A DNA stretch of 64,000 bases from Microbacterium sp. MYb62 (GCF_002979475.1 NZ_PCOY01000003.1:186001-250000), one strand, 5' to 3'; shown: positions 47,101 through 54,589, counted from the first letter of the stretch. A program made the numbers and translations. The notes: generated from the letters alone by a model not told the origin.

Positions 47101-47394
47101 GACGAGGTCGGTCTGCTCGGTCTGGAGGTGCTCCACATAGCGCTGCGAGTCCTGCGACTGCGTCTCGAGCTGGTCGCCTTCGGCGGGCTTCGTGGCCTTC
47201 AGCCCCTTGACGTCGCCTTCGTAGGTGGCGAGCGGATCCGACTTCATCACCACGATGTAGTGCCCTGGGGTGCCTGCGACGGGGACGGGGTGCGTCACCT
47301 CCTCCGTCGCCGCGTAGCCGGTGGTTGCCGTCGATGCGATGAACAGCGTGGCCAGGGTGGTGGCTGCTGCCATCCGGAGGGGTGTTCGACCCAT
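44176..47394 (-). CDS. secreted subtilisin-like serine protease (S8) with PA domain
   Basis: This 1072-residue protein has a signal peptide (likely cut after Ala28), an inhibitor I9 propeptide (about 40-140), and an S8 catalytic domain with Asp186 (GVIDTG), His282 (GHGSHTAS), Asn393 (SAGNDG) and Ser613 (GTSMASPH). A PA domain is inserted at about 455-550. A Lys/Arg-rich insert lies near 199-213 (KKIKKQKKQHDRRK). Fibronectin-like domains follow (about 700-1000), then a tail of Pro-Glu-Thr-Ala repeats from about 1020 with no LPXTG signal or membrane helix. It is probably released or loosely wall-bound. The ATG at 47394 has GGAG six bases upstream; two upstream in-frame ATGs lack one. Confidence 0.93.
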   Translation of the reverse strand: MGRTPLRMAAATTLATLFIASTATTGYAATEEVTHPVPVAGTPGHYIVVMKSDPLATYEGDVKGLKATKPAEGDQLETQSQDSQRYVEHLQTEQTDLVSDIGVTPDTTYQVVLNGFSADLSGEQVDALRASKDVLGVYPDEIRHPDAQTSTDYLGLGDDRKGRGGVWQQTGGVEKAGEGVVVGVIDTGIAPEHPSFEGKKIKKQKKQHDRRKGGQPYTDGTYVYFDKSDGGQFQAAMVEGQDWDRSDYSSKLIGGQYFFAGAEAAGFDFQYDYLSPRDGDGHGSHTASTAAGNFKVDASIENVDFGTISGVAPGAKISAYKACYVGPDTTVTTDDICAQSDLIAAIDQAVADGVDVINYSIGGGAASTVMAPEDLAFFNAAAAGVFVATSAGNDGPDPVTADHASPWYTTVAASTIPTWEGTVQFDGFAQAGASVSVPFGQTITGPSIAAVDAAAPGAVDPQLCLPGTLDPAEVAGHIVVCDRGGNARAEKSQVVKDAGGTGMVLVNVPGGADSLDNDFHAVPTVHLNAVHRAAVLAYVQGGADRPITLVGENTTGVTTPTPQIAGFSSRGPMLADGSDVMKPDVAAPGVAILAATENAPGEEPTFGILSGTSMASPHVAGLAALYLGERPKATPAEIKSAMMTTAYDTVLPDGTKNTNPFEQGAGQVDAKRYLNPGLLYLNGVKDWAAFLDGKGLSDFPGIDPIDGSDLNQASISIGSLASAQTVTRTVTSTEKGTFTAKASVPGVDVKVTPAQLKFDRPGQSKTFTVTFDNTSAPVEQWATGSLTWTSAKNTVRSPIALFPVTADAPAEVTGTGADGSTSVDIIPGLDGDLALNLSGLTPFQLLSDPENPVDGHSGNENSGDANKDVAWIVDVPEGTTLSRFDLDSSDDEGSDLDLTVYRVVSPDDLQYYQRWQSATGSADEQVTIPAPTAGTYLVVANVYATTGPMTWDMTYANVLPAGEGSFTATPNPLAAVRGEKTAYELRWTGLTAGTRYLGLVQYGDSAVRTVVSVDVPEAEKAKEPVQETPAPETPAPEAPAPETPAPETSAPPTVAPETPAPETPAPETEKPE

Positions 47395-47476
47395 GTGGTG
47401 CTCCCGATGATCACGGTGCAACCTCGTTGCTGCACCGCGGCCAACATAGTCCCGCGCTCGGCGATCGATCCGAGAT

Positions 47477-47514
47477 CTGGCCGATCGGTCAACCCCGCTT
47501 CGCCGATCGGCCAG
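47477..47514. promoter_or_regulatory. inverted repeat in the divergent subtilase/ECF gap
   Basis: A perfect 12-bp inverted repeat (CTGGCCGATCGG at 47477-47488, its complement at 47503-47514) lies between divergent genes. Each arm holds the palindrome CCGATCGG, with centres 22 bases apart, and a third dyad CTCGG-N8-CCGAG lies at 47457-47474. This fits an operator cluster better than a terminator. Confidence 0.45.
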
Positions 47515-47561
47515 GGTTATCCACGGCCTGCCTCCCGATAGGTCGACAGTAAGCTGGAGAG

Positions 47562-48107
47562 GTGGCCCGTACCTCCGTCCTCTCGACTCGAGTGCTGCTC
47601 GTATGCGCGGCGATCGGAGTCGCTACGGGCATCCTCGCGGGTATCGCCGGGTGGGTGACTCCGGTGCTGCTGGCGAGCCCCCTTCTCTTCCTCTACGGAC
47701 TGGTTCTCGGCTCGCATGTGCTCCCGGGCATCATCGCGCAGGAGGTGCTGCGCCTACCTCTCGTCGCCTTGATCACGCACGTGTTCGCCGCGCTCATCGC
47801 GAGCGCCTTCAACCCGGCCTGGGCGTTGCGCTTCCTCGGCACCGCACTGCTGTTCGGCCTGATCCAGGAGGGCGTCGCGGCACTCACCCGATATCGCGCC
47901 TGGGGACCGTGGCGCTTCTTCATCTCGGCGGCGGTGATCGGCGTCTTCGTGGCGGTCGTGGTGTTCTTCGCCGCCCACCTCTCGGTCATGCCGCTGTGGG
48001 CGCAGATCCTGTACCTCGCGATCTCGGTGCTCGGACCGATCGCGTGGACCGCTGTCGGCCTCGCCATCGGCTCGGCGCTGCGCACGGCCGGAGTCGCCCG
48101 GCGCTGA
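47562..48107 (+). CDS. ECF transporter S component (YkoE-like), first copy
   Basis: This 181-residue protein is almost wholly hydrophobic, with five to six membrane helices, and is homologous to the second S component at 51650 (shared pattern of VLLVCAAIGVATG, PLLFLYGLVLG, LRLPLVALI, TALLFGLIQE, YLAISVLGPIAWTAVGLAIG). Both resemble YkoE-type substrate-binding subunits, assigned elsewhere to thiamin precursors by genome context. The GTG at 47562 has GGAGAG close by. It precedes the ATPase gene by 132 bases holding an iron box, so it may be transcribed separately from the rest. Confidence 0.8.
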   Translation: MARTSVLSTRVLLVCAAIGVATGILAGIAGWVTPVLLASPLLFLYGLVLGSHVLPGIIAQEVLRLPLVALITHVFAALIASAFNPAWALRFLGTALLFGLIQEGVAALTRYRAWGPWRFFISAAVIGVFVAVVVFFAAHLSVMPLWAQILYLAISVLGPIAWTAVGLAIGSALRTAGVARR

Positions 48108-48183
48108 CCCCCGGGCAGGAGCACCGCCCCGCCCACCCTCGCTGTCGTCGCCGCTGCCCACTCGATCTTCGCCCGATGGCGAA

Positions 48184-48202
48184 TCAGGTAAGGCTCAGCT
48201 AA
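48184..48202 (+). promoter_or_regulatory. DtxR/IdeR/DmdR-type iron box
   Basis: TCAGGTAAGGCTCAGCTAA matches the 19-base actinobacterial iron-box consensus TTAGGTTAGSCTAACCTAA at 15 positions. It lies 38 bases upstream of the ATPase GTG, with a TACGAT (48213-48218) as possible -10, so an iron-loaded repressor bound here would block transcription of the ATPase, T component, flavoprotein and second S component. Confidence 0.65.
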
Positions 48203-48239
48203 GTTAGACGAGTACGATCCGCCGACCCGGGACTCCGCC

Positions 48240-49952
48240 GTGCGCCCATCCGCGCCCCTGCTCCGCGTGCGTGAGCTCTCCCTCACCCACGCCGATGCGG
48301 CGCACCCCTCGCCTCGGGACGTGACGTTCGACATCGACGCCGGCGAGGTGGTGCTGCTGCTCGGCCCCTCCGGTTCGGGCAAGTCGACCCTCACCCTCGC
48401 CCTCAACGGGCTGATCCCGCACGCGCTGCCCGCGACCATGACCGGCACGGTCGAAGCCGGTGGCATCGACACCGCGCACGCGCAGACAGCCACACTGAGC
48501 ACGCAGGTCGCGATGGTGTTCCAGGATCCGGATGCGCAGATCGTCACCGGCACGGTCTACGACGAGGTCGCGTTCGGCCCGGAGAACCTGCTGCTGCCGC
48601 TCGCGGTCGTCCGTGCCCGCGTCGAGGAGGCGCTGCGACGCGTCGGTCTCTGGGATCGCAGGGACGAGAACCCGGATCACCTCTCCGGAGGCGGACGGCA
48701 GCGGCTCGCGATCGCGTGTGCCCTCGCGATGGGCTCCCCGCTGATCGTGCTGGATGAGCCGACGGCCAACCTCGACCCGCAGGGCATCGACGACGTCTAC
48801 GCGGCCCTGGCCGATGTCGTCGCCGCCGGCGACCGCGCCATCCTGCTCGTCGAGCACAATCTCGATGCCGCGATGGCCTTCGTCACCCGGACCGTCGTGC
48901 TCGATCGCGAAGGTCGGGTCGTGTTCGACGGGCCGGCCGCCGAGGTCATCCGGGAGCATGCCGACGAACTGCTCCGGATGGGCGTGTGGCTTCCCGCGGC
49001 GACGTTGGCGGCGCTCCGGCTTCGTGACCGGGGGATCACACTCGACCCGCTGCCGTTATCGCCGCACGAACTCGCCGATGCGCTCGCGGGGGTGGACGTC
49101 TCGTCGCGCTCCGCGCGCTCGACGACCGCGGACGGACTCCCCGCGGGATCGACGACCGCGGAGCGGCGCGACGGGGCGGGGCACGATGACACAGTGATCA
49201 TCCGCGCCCGCGGACTGACCGTGCGTCGGCGTCGCACCGAGATCCTGCACGGCATCGATCTCGAGCTCGACGCAGGAAGCCTCACGGCGATCGTCGGGGC
49301 GAACGGCGCGGGGAAGACCACGCTGATCCAGGCGCTGGCCGGCGTCGTCCCCCCGCCCCGAGGCCGGGTCACGGTCGACGGCATCGATCCGGGAACCGCG
49401 TCCCCTCGCGACCTCGCCGCGCGCGTCGGGTTCGTGTTCCAGAACCCCGAGCATCAGTTCATCGCTCCCACCGTGTTCGACGAGCTGGCCCACGGGCTAC
49501 GCCTGCGCCATGTGCCGGATGCCGAGATCTCGACCCGTGTGGACGAGATGCTCCGCCGCTTCGGCCTCGAGCACAAGGCGGAGGTGCATCCGTTCCTGCT
49601 GTCGGGCGGAGAGAAGCGACGGCTGTCGGTGGGCACGGCCCTGATCACGCGACCGCGCGTGCTGGCGCTGGATGAGCCCACGTTCGGACAGGATCGCGCG
49701 CGGGCGGCCGAGCTCCTCGACCTGCTCCAGGATCTGCGCCAGGAGGGGACGACCATCGTGATCGTCACGCACGACCTCCAGCTCGTGGCCGAGCACACCA
49801 CCCACGTCGTGGTCCTCGCCGAGGGACGCGTGCGGGCGGTCGGTCGCACCGTCGCCCTGTTCCAGGATGAGCAGCTGTTCGCCGATGCAGGCCTGCGGCT
49901 CCCGGCACTGCAGCGGGTGCTGGCCACGGCCGGTCTCGGAGCGACCTCGTGA
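48240..49952 (+). CDS. ECF transporter tandem ATP-binding protein
   Basis: This 570-residue protein carries two ABC ATPase domains as in YkoD. The first has Walker A GPSGSGKST (about 41-49), signature LSGGGRQRL and Walker B LIVLDEPTANLD; the second has GANGAGKTT (about 354-362), LSGGEKRRL and LALDEPTFGQD. A linker of about 50 residues with Ser/Thr/Ala-rich sequence joins them. Both keep the Q-loop (FQDPDAQ, FQNPEHQ) typical of ECF ATPases. GTG 48240 has a poor ribosome site and follows the presumed promoter closely, so translation may be nearly leaderless. It is coupled to the T component by a GTGA overlap. Confidence 0.92.
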   Translation: MRPSAPLLRVRELSLTHADAAHPSPRDVTFDIDAGEVVLLLGPSGSGKSTLTLALNGLIPHALPATMTGTVEAGGIDTAHAQTATLSTQVAMVFQDPDAQIVTGTVYDEVAFGPENLLLPLAVVRARVEEALRRVGLWDRRDENPDHLSGGGRQRLAIACALAMGSPLIVLDEPTANLDPQGIDDVYAALADVVAAGDRAILLVEHNLDAAMAFVTRTVVLDREGRVVFDGPAAEVIREHADELLRMGVWLPAATLAALRLRDRGITLDPLPLSPHELADALAGVDVSSRSARSTTADGLPAGSTTAERRDGAGHDDTVIIRARGLTVRRRRTEILHGIDLELDAGSLTAIVGANGAGKTTLIQALAGVVPPPRGRVTVDGIDPGTASPRDLAARVGFVFQNPEHQFIAPTVFDELAHGLRLRHVPDAEISTRVDEMLRRFGLEHKAEVHPFLLSGGEKRRLSVGTALITRPRVLALDEPTFGQDRARAAELLDLLQDLRQEGTTIVIVTHDLQLVAEHTTHVVVLAEGRVRAVGRTVALFQDEQLFADAGLRLPALQRVLATAGLGATS

Positions 49953-50767
49953 CGGCGACGGTGTTCGACCCGTACGCGCGGATGACGGCGACCTCGCGCC
50001 GACAGTTCCTGTACACCCTGAATCCACTGGCGAAGGTCGCCGGCTTCGCGCCGGCGATGATCCTCCTCGTCTTCGTCCGGGATCTGGCCACCCCCGCGGC
50101 GTTCCTGGTGTTCGCCTACGCCCTGATCCTGGTCGGTGCACGTCTGACCGGTCGGCTCCTCGCCCTGCTGCTGCTCGGCCTGCCCGCAGGCATGCTGCTG
50201 ATCGGCATCGGGTTCTCGCTGTGGGTGGATGCCGGACTCGTCGGCGACAGCATGCCGATCCTGCGGATCGGTGAGTGGACGCTCTACAGCGGGGCGCTGC
50301 TGATCGGCTTCGCGACGGCGCTGCGGCTCGGTTCGATCGTCGCTCTGGCGCTCGTCGGCGGCCTCACGACCAGCGGCCCCGATCTCGTGCGGGCCGGCGT
50401 GCAGCAGCTGCGGGTGCCTTACCGGATCGGCTACACGGCGCTGGCGGCTTTCCGGTTCGTGCCGCGGTTCGGGCATGAGCTCGCGGTCATCCGGGCGGCC
50501 CACCGGGTGCGCGGTTACCACGGCGGGCGCGGGCCGTTCGCCCGCATCGCTCGCGGGTGGGGGTACATCGTGCCGCTCCTCGCCGGCGCGATCCGTCACG
50601 CCGAGCGTGTGGCGCTCGCGATGGATTCGCGGGCGTTCGGCGCTCATCCGACCCGCACCGAACGGCACCTCGTCCCGTTCCGCACGCGGGACACGGTCTT
50701 CACCGTCGCGACCCTGTTGGCCTCCGCTGCCATCTTCGTCGCGTTCTTCCCCTGGCAGCTCCCCTGA
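49949..50767 (+). CDS. ECF transporter T component
   Basis: This 272-residue protein is the energy-coupling transmembrane subunit: five to six helices and a cytoplasmic coupling region with ARGWGYIVPLLAGAIRHAERVALAMDSRAFG, where the Ala-Arg and Arg-Ala-Phe-Gly elements typical of EcfT/CbiQ sit. It links the ATPase to either S component. The GTG at 49949 overlaps the ATPase stop. Confidence 0.9.
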   Translation: MTATVFDPYARMTATSRRQFLYTLNPLAKVAGFAPAMILLVFVRDLATPAAFLVFAYALILVGARLTGRLLALLLLGLPAGMLLIGIGFSLWVDAGLVGDSMPILRIGEWTLYSGALLIGFATALRLGSIVALALVGGLTTSGPDLVRAGVQQLRVPYRIGYTALAAFRFVPRFGHELAVIRAAHRVRGYHGGRGPFARIARGWGYIVPLLAGAIRHAERVALAMDSRAFGAHPTRTERHLVPFRTRDTVFTVATLLASAAIFVAFFPWQLP

Positions 50768-50777
50768 AAGGCGCCCG

Positions 50778-51653
50778 ATGGCATTCAGCAAGATGGTCAA
50801 GCCCGAGTCGACCGAGCTCATCCACCTGACGGTGCTGCGCACGGAACGGTTGTCGGCGCATTGGATCCGTGTGACGCTCGGCGGCGGTGAGATCGAGAAG
50901 TTCCGTCCGATGGGATTCGACCAGTGGTTCCGGCTGTTCCTGCCGATCGGCGGTGACGCAGGTCTCGACCGGGTGCCGGCGAAGGCGAACAAGATGTTCG
51001 GGTACCTGAAATTCCTGCGGATCCCCGACGGCGAGCGTCCGGTGATGCGCAACTACAGCGTGCGGGCGTACCGCGCCGCCACGGCCGAGGCCGGCGCCGA
51101 GATCGATGTCGACTTCGTGCTGCACGGCTCGGCCGTCGACGGCACCGCCGGGCCCGCCTCACGCTGGGCCGAGACCTGCGAACCCGGCGAGCACGTGCTG
51201 ATCATCGACGAGGGACTGACGTTCAATCCGCAGCGCGGCACGGATCGTGTGGTGCTGGTCGGCGATGAGACGGCGCTGCCGGCGATCGCCTCGATCTGCG
51301 CCTCGCTGCCCGCAGATGCCGTCGGCAGCGCGATCATCGAGGTGCCGAGCGAGGAGGATGCTCTCGAGTTCCCGCATCCGTCCGGCGTCGAGGTCGCGTG
51401 GATCGTGCGTCCTCATGACGTCGCTCCCGGCGCGTTCGCGCTGGAGGTGCTGGGGAGCACCACCCTGCCGGATGCCCCGTTCCACGCCTATGCGGCGGGT
51501 GAGCAGGCACTCGCCTCGGGCGTCCGCAAGCACCTCGTGGGAGATCGCGGGGTCGACAAGAACGCCGTGAGCTTCTGCGGATACTGGAAGATCGGTGCGG
51601 CCGCCCCCGCCTCGAAGGCCGCTCGTGAGGCGGCTGCGGAGCCCCTGGCATGA
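50778..51653 (+). CDS. siderophore-interacting protein family flavoreductase
   Basis: This 291-residue protein matches the SIP family (ViuB/YqjH-like), FAD-dependent reductases that free iron from ferric siderophores in the cytoplasm with NAD(P)H. The FAD site is seen in RPVMRNYSVRAY (about 90-101), then DVDFVLHG, the NAD(P)-domain loop VVLVGDETALPAIASI, and CGYWKIG near the C-terminus. The ATG at 50778 follows GAAAGG. Its place inside an ECF operon behind an iron box suggests that the transporter brings in an iron complex; that link is inference. Confidence 0.9.
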   Translation: MAFSKMVKPESTELIHLTVLRTERLSAHWIRVTLGGGEIEKFRPMGFDQWFRLFLPIGGDAGLDRVPAKANKMFGYLKFLRIPDGERPVMRNYSVRAYRAATAEAGAEIDVDFVLHGSAVDGTAGPASRWAETCEPGEHVLIIDEGLTFNPQRGTDRVVLVGDETALPAIASICASLPADAVGSAIIEVPSEEDALEFPHPSGVEVAWIVRPHDVAPGAFALEVLGSTTLPDAPFHAYAAGEQALASGVRKHLVGDRGVDKNAVSFCGYWKIGAAAPASKAAREAAAEPLA

Positions 51654-52279
51654 GCGAGGATGCCGCGGGGGTCGTCGATCCCCGGGATGCCGCGGTGATC
51701 GCCCCGGCGAGTTCCGCATCCGCTGCCGGTGGACGGTTCCGATTCCCCACCGCGATCCTGCTGACCTGTGCGGCCCTCGGCGTCGCCGGGGCGGTGCTGC
51801 TCGCGCCGATGAACTGGCTCTCGACCCTGCTGACCGGTCCGCTGCCGTTCGTCGGCATGGCCCTCGCCGGACTCTGGCTGCTGCCGGCGGTGATCGCGCT
51901 GCGGCTGCTGCGTCGTCCGTTGGTCGGACTGCTCGTCGCCCTGATCTCCGGGCTCGTGCTGGTCCCGTTCACCGGGCTGGGGTTCGGTCCGGTGCTGACC
52001 AATCTCTGGTGGGCGGCGTTCACCGAGCTGCCGTTCCTGTTCGTGCTCTGGCGCTACTGGGGCACGTGGATGCACTACCTCGGCGCCGTCGCGGTGGGCA
52101 TCGTGTACCCGATCTCGGCATGGGCATGGTTCAACCTCGGGTCGATGTCGCTCTTCGCCCAGATCGCGTTCTTCGCCGTGACGATCGCCAGCTGCGTCGG
52201 CGGTACGGCCCTCGGCATCCTGATCGCCGATCGCCTTCGGAAAGCGGGTGTGGGCGGCCGCCGCTCGCAACGATTCTGA
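51650..52279 (+). CDS. ECF transporter S component (YkoE-like), second copy
   Basis: This 209-residue protein has a polar N-terminus and five to six helices, homologous to the S component at 47562 (TAILLTCAALGVAG, PLPFVGMALAGLWLLP, LRRPLVGLL, NLWWAAFTELPFLFVLWRYWG). The second half carries more Trp residues than the first copy, so the ligand may differ. The ATG at 51650 overlaps the flavoprotein stop as ATGA, placing it in the same transcript behind the iron box. Confidence 0.82.
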   Translation: MSEDAAGVVDPRDAAVIAPASSASAAGGRFRFPTAILLTCAALGVAGAVLLAPMNWLSTLLTGPLPFVGMALAGLWLLPAVIALRLLRRPLVGLLVALISGLVLVPFTGLGFGPVLTNLWWAAFTELPFLFVLWRYWGTWMHYLGAVAVGIVYPISAWAWFNLGSMSLFAQIAFFAVTIASCVGGTALGILIADRLRKAGVGGRRSQRF

Positions 52280-52295
52280 GCCACATCGCCACGAG

Positions 52296-52470
52296 GCCAG
52301 CGGTGCAACGCGGTCACGAGGCCAGCGGTGCAACGCGGTCACGAGGCCAGCGGTGCAACGCGGTCACGAGGCCAGCGGTGCAACACGGTCACGAGGTCAC
52401 CGGTGCAACACGGTCACGAGGTCACCGGTGCAACACGGTCACGCGGTGACCGGCGCCACGCGGTCAGGAG
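52296..52470. repeat. 25-bp tandem repeat array, seven copies
   Basis: Units begin at 52296, 52321, 52346, 52371, 52396, 52421 and 52446. The first three are identical, the fourth has one change, the fifth and sixth share a variant, and the seventh is degenerate. The array fills the gap between two convergent genes. There are no spacers, so it is not CRISPR. Confidence 0.9.
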
Positions 52471-52471
52471 G

Positions 52472-53860
52472 TCACGCGGCGATGTCGAAGCGTGCGCGTC
52501 CGCCGAGTCTCGGCGTGCGTGCGGGGTCGACGTAGTCGGGCGGTATGAACCACACCCGCGGCGGCACGCCCCGAACGCTTCCGCTTCCGCTTCCGCTTCC
52601 GCTTCCGCTTCCGCGTCCTGCACCGGCGATGTGGATCTCCCACCCGTTGTCGTGGATGCGGTGATGACACGTCTCACACAGCAGCACCCCGTTGGAGAGA
52701 TCCGTCGGTCCGTGATCGCGTTTCCACCACCGGATGTGGTGCGCCTTCGTCATCTCCGGCGGCAACCCGCACATCGCACACCCACCGTCCCGCTCCACCA
52801 ACGCCAACCGCTGCGCCTTGGTGAACAACCGCTTCTCCCGCCCCCAATCGAGAATCTCACTCGCACCCCCGAGCACACACGGGATCACTCCCCCGCCTGC
52901 GGCCATCCGCCGCGCGGCTCCGACGCTCACCGTCTGCTCGATCCCGTCGATCTCGGATGAACCCGTACCAGCCTCCAGATCCTCGACACGCACCCGGACG
53001 ACCACCGTCGCCCCCGCCACCGGGACACGCCCCTCGCACCCGAGCACATGCGCGCAGAACACGGCCAGGGCGTCAGCCTGGATCATCGGGACCGTCCGCC
53101 GATCCGCATCCGGAGCCTCCGCGTCAGGCGCATCCTTCCGCGCCGCGAACGCCGCCGTCACGAACCCCCGGATCGCCGCCACCACCGGAGCCGCGGTCTC
53201 GACATCGAGAACCGCATTCAGGTGCACCATCCCATCCCGCTCGAACAACGACAACGCGCGCTTGCCCCGACGCTCCTCCTCCTTCGGTTCCACACCATCC
53301 GGGTCCAGCCACGCTTCCGCGCGCACGACGAGCTTGCGCACGTCATCCAACGCGAGCCCTTGAGCCTTCTCCACCAGCAGACGCTCCGCCTCAGCGACAC
53401 GCACCGAACCCGCCGCGACCCGACACCTCTCCAGCAACCCGATGATCATCGCCGCCGTCTGCGCGCTCAGCACCCCCGACGCCAGCGCCTCACGGGCCAG
53501 CGGGTAGCGAGCGGGAAGCGCTGCTCCGATGAGATCGGTGCGAGGCGCCGTCGCCACACCGACATTCACCAGACGCTGCGCGTCGCCCGTAGAGACTCCG
53601 GTCGTCGCGGCGATCAGCTTCGCCGGGGTGCGGAAGCCCTGCTGCTTCGCCAGGCTCTCCGCCCCGAGCTCCGGCCGCGATTCGTGCGAGATACCGGCCG
53701 CGACCTCGACGTGCACGGCGTCCAGCCGCCGCTGCAGCAGACCGATCGCGTCGTTGACCGCGATGAGCTGCACGCGGGAGAGGCCGCCGGAATCGTCGGC
53801 GTCGGCCCACGCGGCGTCGAGACGGGTCATCGCCTCGTGCAGACCGGTGAGTGTGGACAT
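52472..53860 (-). CDS. DUF222/HNH endonuclease (13E12-repeat family)
   Basis: This 462-residue protein has an N-terminal DUF222 helical domain (about 5-340) and a C-terminal HNH nuclease motif (about 360-420: CAMCGLPPEMTKAHHIRWWKR, then GVLLCETCHHRIHDNGW), with two Cys pairs for zinc and the catalytic His. This architecture is that of mycobacterial 13E12-repeat proteins. A Gly-Ser linker follows, encoded by 6-bp repeats, and then a conserved-looking end. The ATG at 53860 lies 31 bases after a perfect SOS box, so LexA control is likely. Function in mycobacteria is unknown; the nuclease fold suggests DNA cleavage. Confidence 0.92.
   Translation of the reverse strand: MSTLTGLHEAMTRLDAAWADADDSGGLSRVQLIAVNDAIGLLQRRLDAVHVEVAAGISHESRPELGAESLAKQQGFRTPAKLIAATTGVSTGDAQRLVNVGVATAPRTDLIGAALPARYPLAREALASGVLSAQTAAMIIGLLERCRVAAGSVRVAEAERLLVEKAQGLALDDVRKLVVRAEAWLDPDGVEPKEEERRGKRALSLFERDGMVHLNAVLDVETAAPVVAAIRGFVTAAFAARKDAPDAEAPDADRRTVPMIQADALAVFCAHVLGCEGRVPVAGATVVVRVRVEDLEAGTGSSEIDGIEQTVSVGAARRMAAGGGVIPCVLGGASEILDWGREKRLFTKAQRLALVERDGGCAMCGLPPEMTKAHHIRWWKRDHGPTDLSNGVLLCETCHHRIHDNGWEIHIAGAGRGSGSGSGSGSGSVRGVPPRVWFIPPDYVDPARTPRLGGRARFDIAA
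52576..52611. repeat. CGCTTC hexanucleotide repeat, six copies
   Basis: Six perfect copies plus a degenerate seventh encode the Gly-Ser linker of the HNH protein. Expansion or loss keeps the frame. Confidence 0.9.
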
Positions 53861-53891
53861 GCTCTGATTCTATCGTCGGCACATCTGAGTT

Positions 53892-53907
53892 TCGAACTTT
53901 TGTTCGA
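53892..53907. promoter_or_regulatory. perfect actinobacterial SOS (LexA) box
   Basis: TCGAACTTTTGTTCGA matches the mycobacterial/actinobacterial SOS consensus TCGAAC-N4-GTTCGA at all defined positions. It lies 31 bases upstream of the DUF222-HNH start codon. Confidence 0.85.
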
Positions 53908-53992
53908 TCCCATTCCGGTCGGACCGAGATACCGCGAACCCTGCAGATCAGGGGGCGGAGCCGAGCGGAGCACGAGTCCACGCCGCCGGCCC

Positions 53993-54364
53993 TCAGAGCG
54001 ACAGATGCAGCCGCAGCGCCTCGTCAATCTCGCCCATGAGCTCGGCGGGAACCCAGCCGACCGGACGGACGATGCGAGAAGTAGCGATCGTCCGCACCTG
54101 CTCGGCCTGCGCCTTGGAGTCACGCTCCAGCCCGGTGGCGGCAGCCGGGAGCAGAACCTGGAACGGGAGCACTCGCACGATGTTCGACGTCACCGGCACG
54201 ACGGTGACGGTGGCCCGAGGCCGACGCGCGGCGAGGCCGTTCGAGGTGTTGTTGCTCACGAGCACGGCCGGTCGCGACTTCCGCGTCTCCGATCCGACAG
54301 CGGGGTCGAAGGACGCGAGGATGATCTGCCCCCGACGGAGCAGGGAGACGGCGTCATCGCTCAC
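53993..54364 (-). CDS. MazF/PemK-type toxin
   Basis: This 123-residue protein has the PemK-fold signature LLRRGQIILASFDPAVGSETRKSRPAVLVSN with the Arg-Pro-Ala-Val core, and later TVVPVTSNI and KAQAEQVRTI, typical of MazF endoribonucleases that cut mRNA at short sites. The GTG at 54364 overlaps the antitoxin stop as GTGA. The longer frame upstream lies in the antitoxin gene. Order antitoxin-toxin and tight coupling match MazEF modules. Confidence 0.9.
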   Translation of the reverse strand: MSDDAVSLLRRGQIILASFDPAVGSETRKSRPAVLVSNNTSNGLAARRPRATVTVVPVTSNIVRVLPFQVLLPAAATGLERDSKAQAEQVRTIATSRIVRPVGWVPAELMGEIDEALRLHLSL

Positions 54365-54582
54365 ACGGAGGCCAGGCCGTCGTGAGAGGCGGTGTCCCAC
54401 TCATCGTCGTAGCCCTCTGCGTAGGCTTCGGCGTAGGCATCGGCGAGACGGCTCTCACGAAGCAGCCGCACCGCGTCTTGAACCGCCGCAGAGCGCGACG
54501 CGTACCGCCCTTCGAGAGCCTGCGCATCGAGGAATGCCAGGTCGCTCTCGCTGAGACTGAGACTGACTTTCGCCGTGGACAT
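54361..54582 (-). CDS. ribbon-helix-helix antitoxin
   Basis: This 73-residue protein starts with a strand (KVSLSLSESDLAFLD) and two helices (LEGRYASRSAAVQDAVRLLRES) typical of ribbon-helix-helix antitoxins, followed by an acidic, Tyr/Ala-rich tail (about 45-73) that would mask the toxin. It should repress its own operon by binding upstream. The ATG at 54582 lies nine bases from the end of the serine-hydrolase gene. Confidence 0.85.
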   Translation of the reverse strand: MSTAKVSLSLSESDLAFLDAQALEGRYASRSAAVQDAVRLLRESRLADAYAEAYAEGYDDEWDTASHDGLASV

Positions 54583-54589
54583 GCGCTGA

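Noticed and set aside
52296..52470. Possible CRISPR array
   Set aside because: Units are directly joined without spacers, drift gradually in sequence, and no cas gene is nearby.
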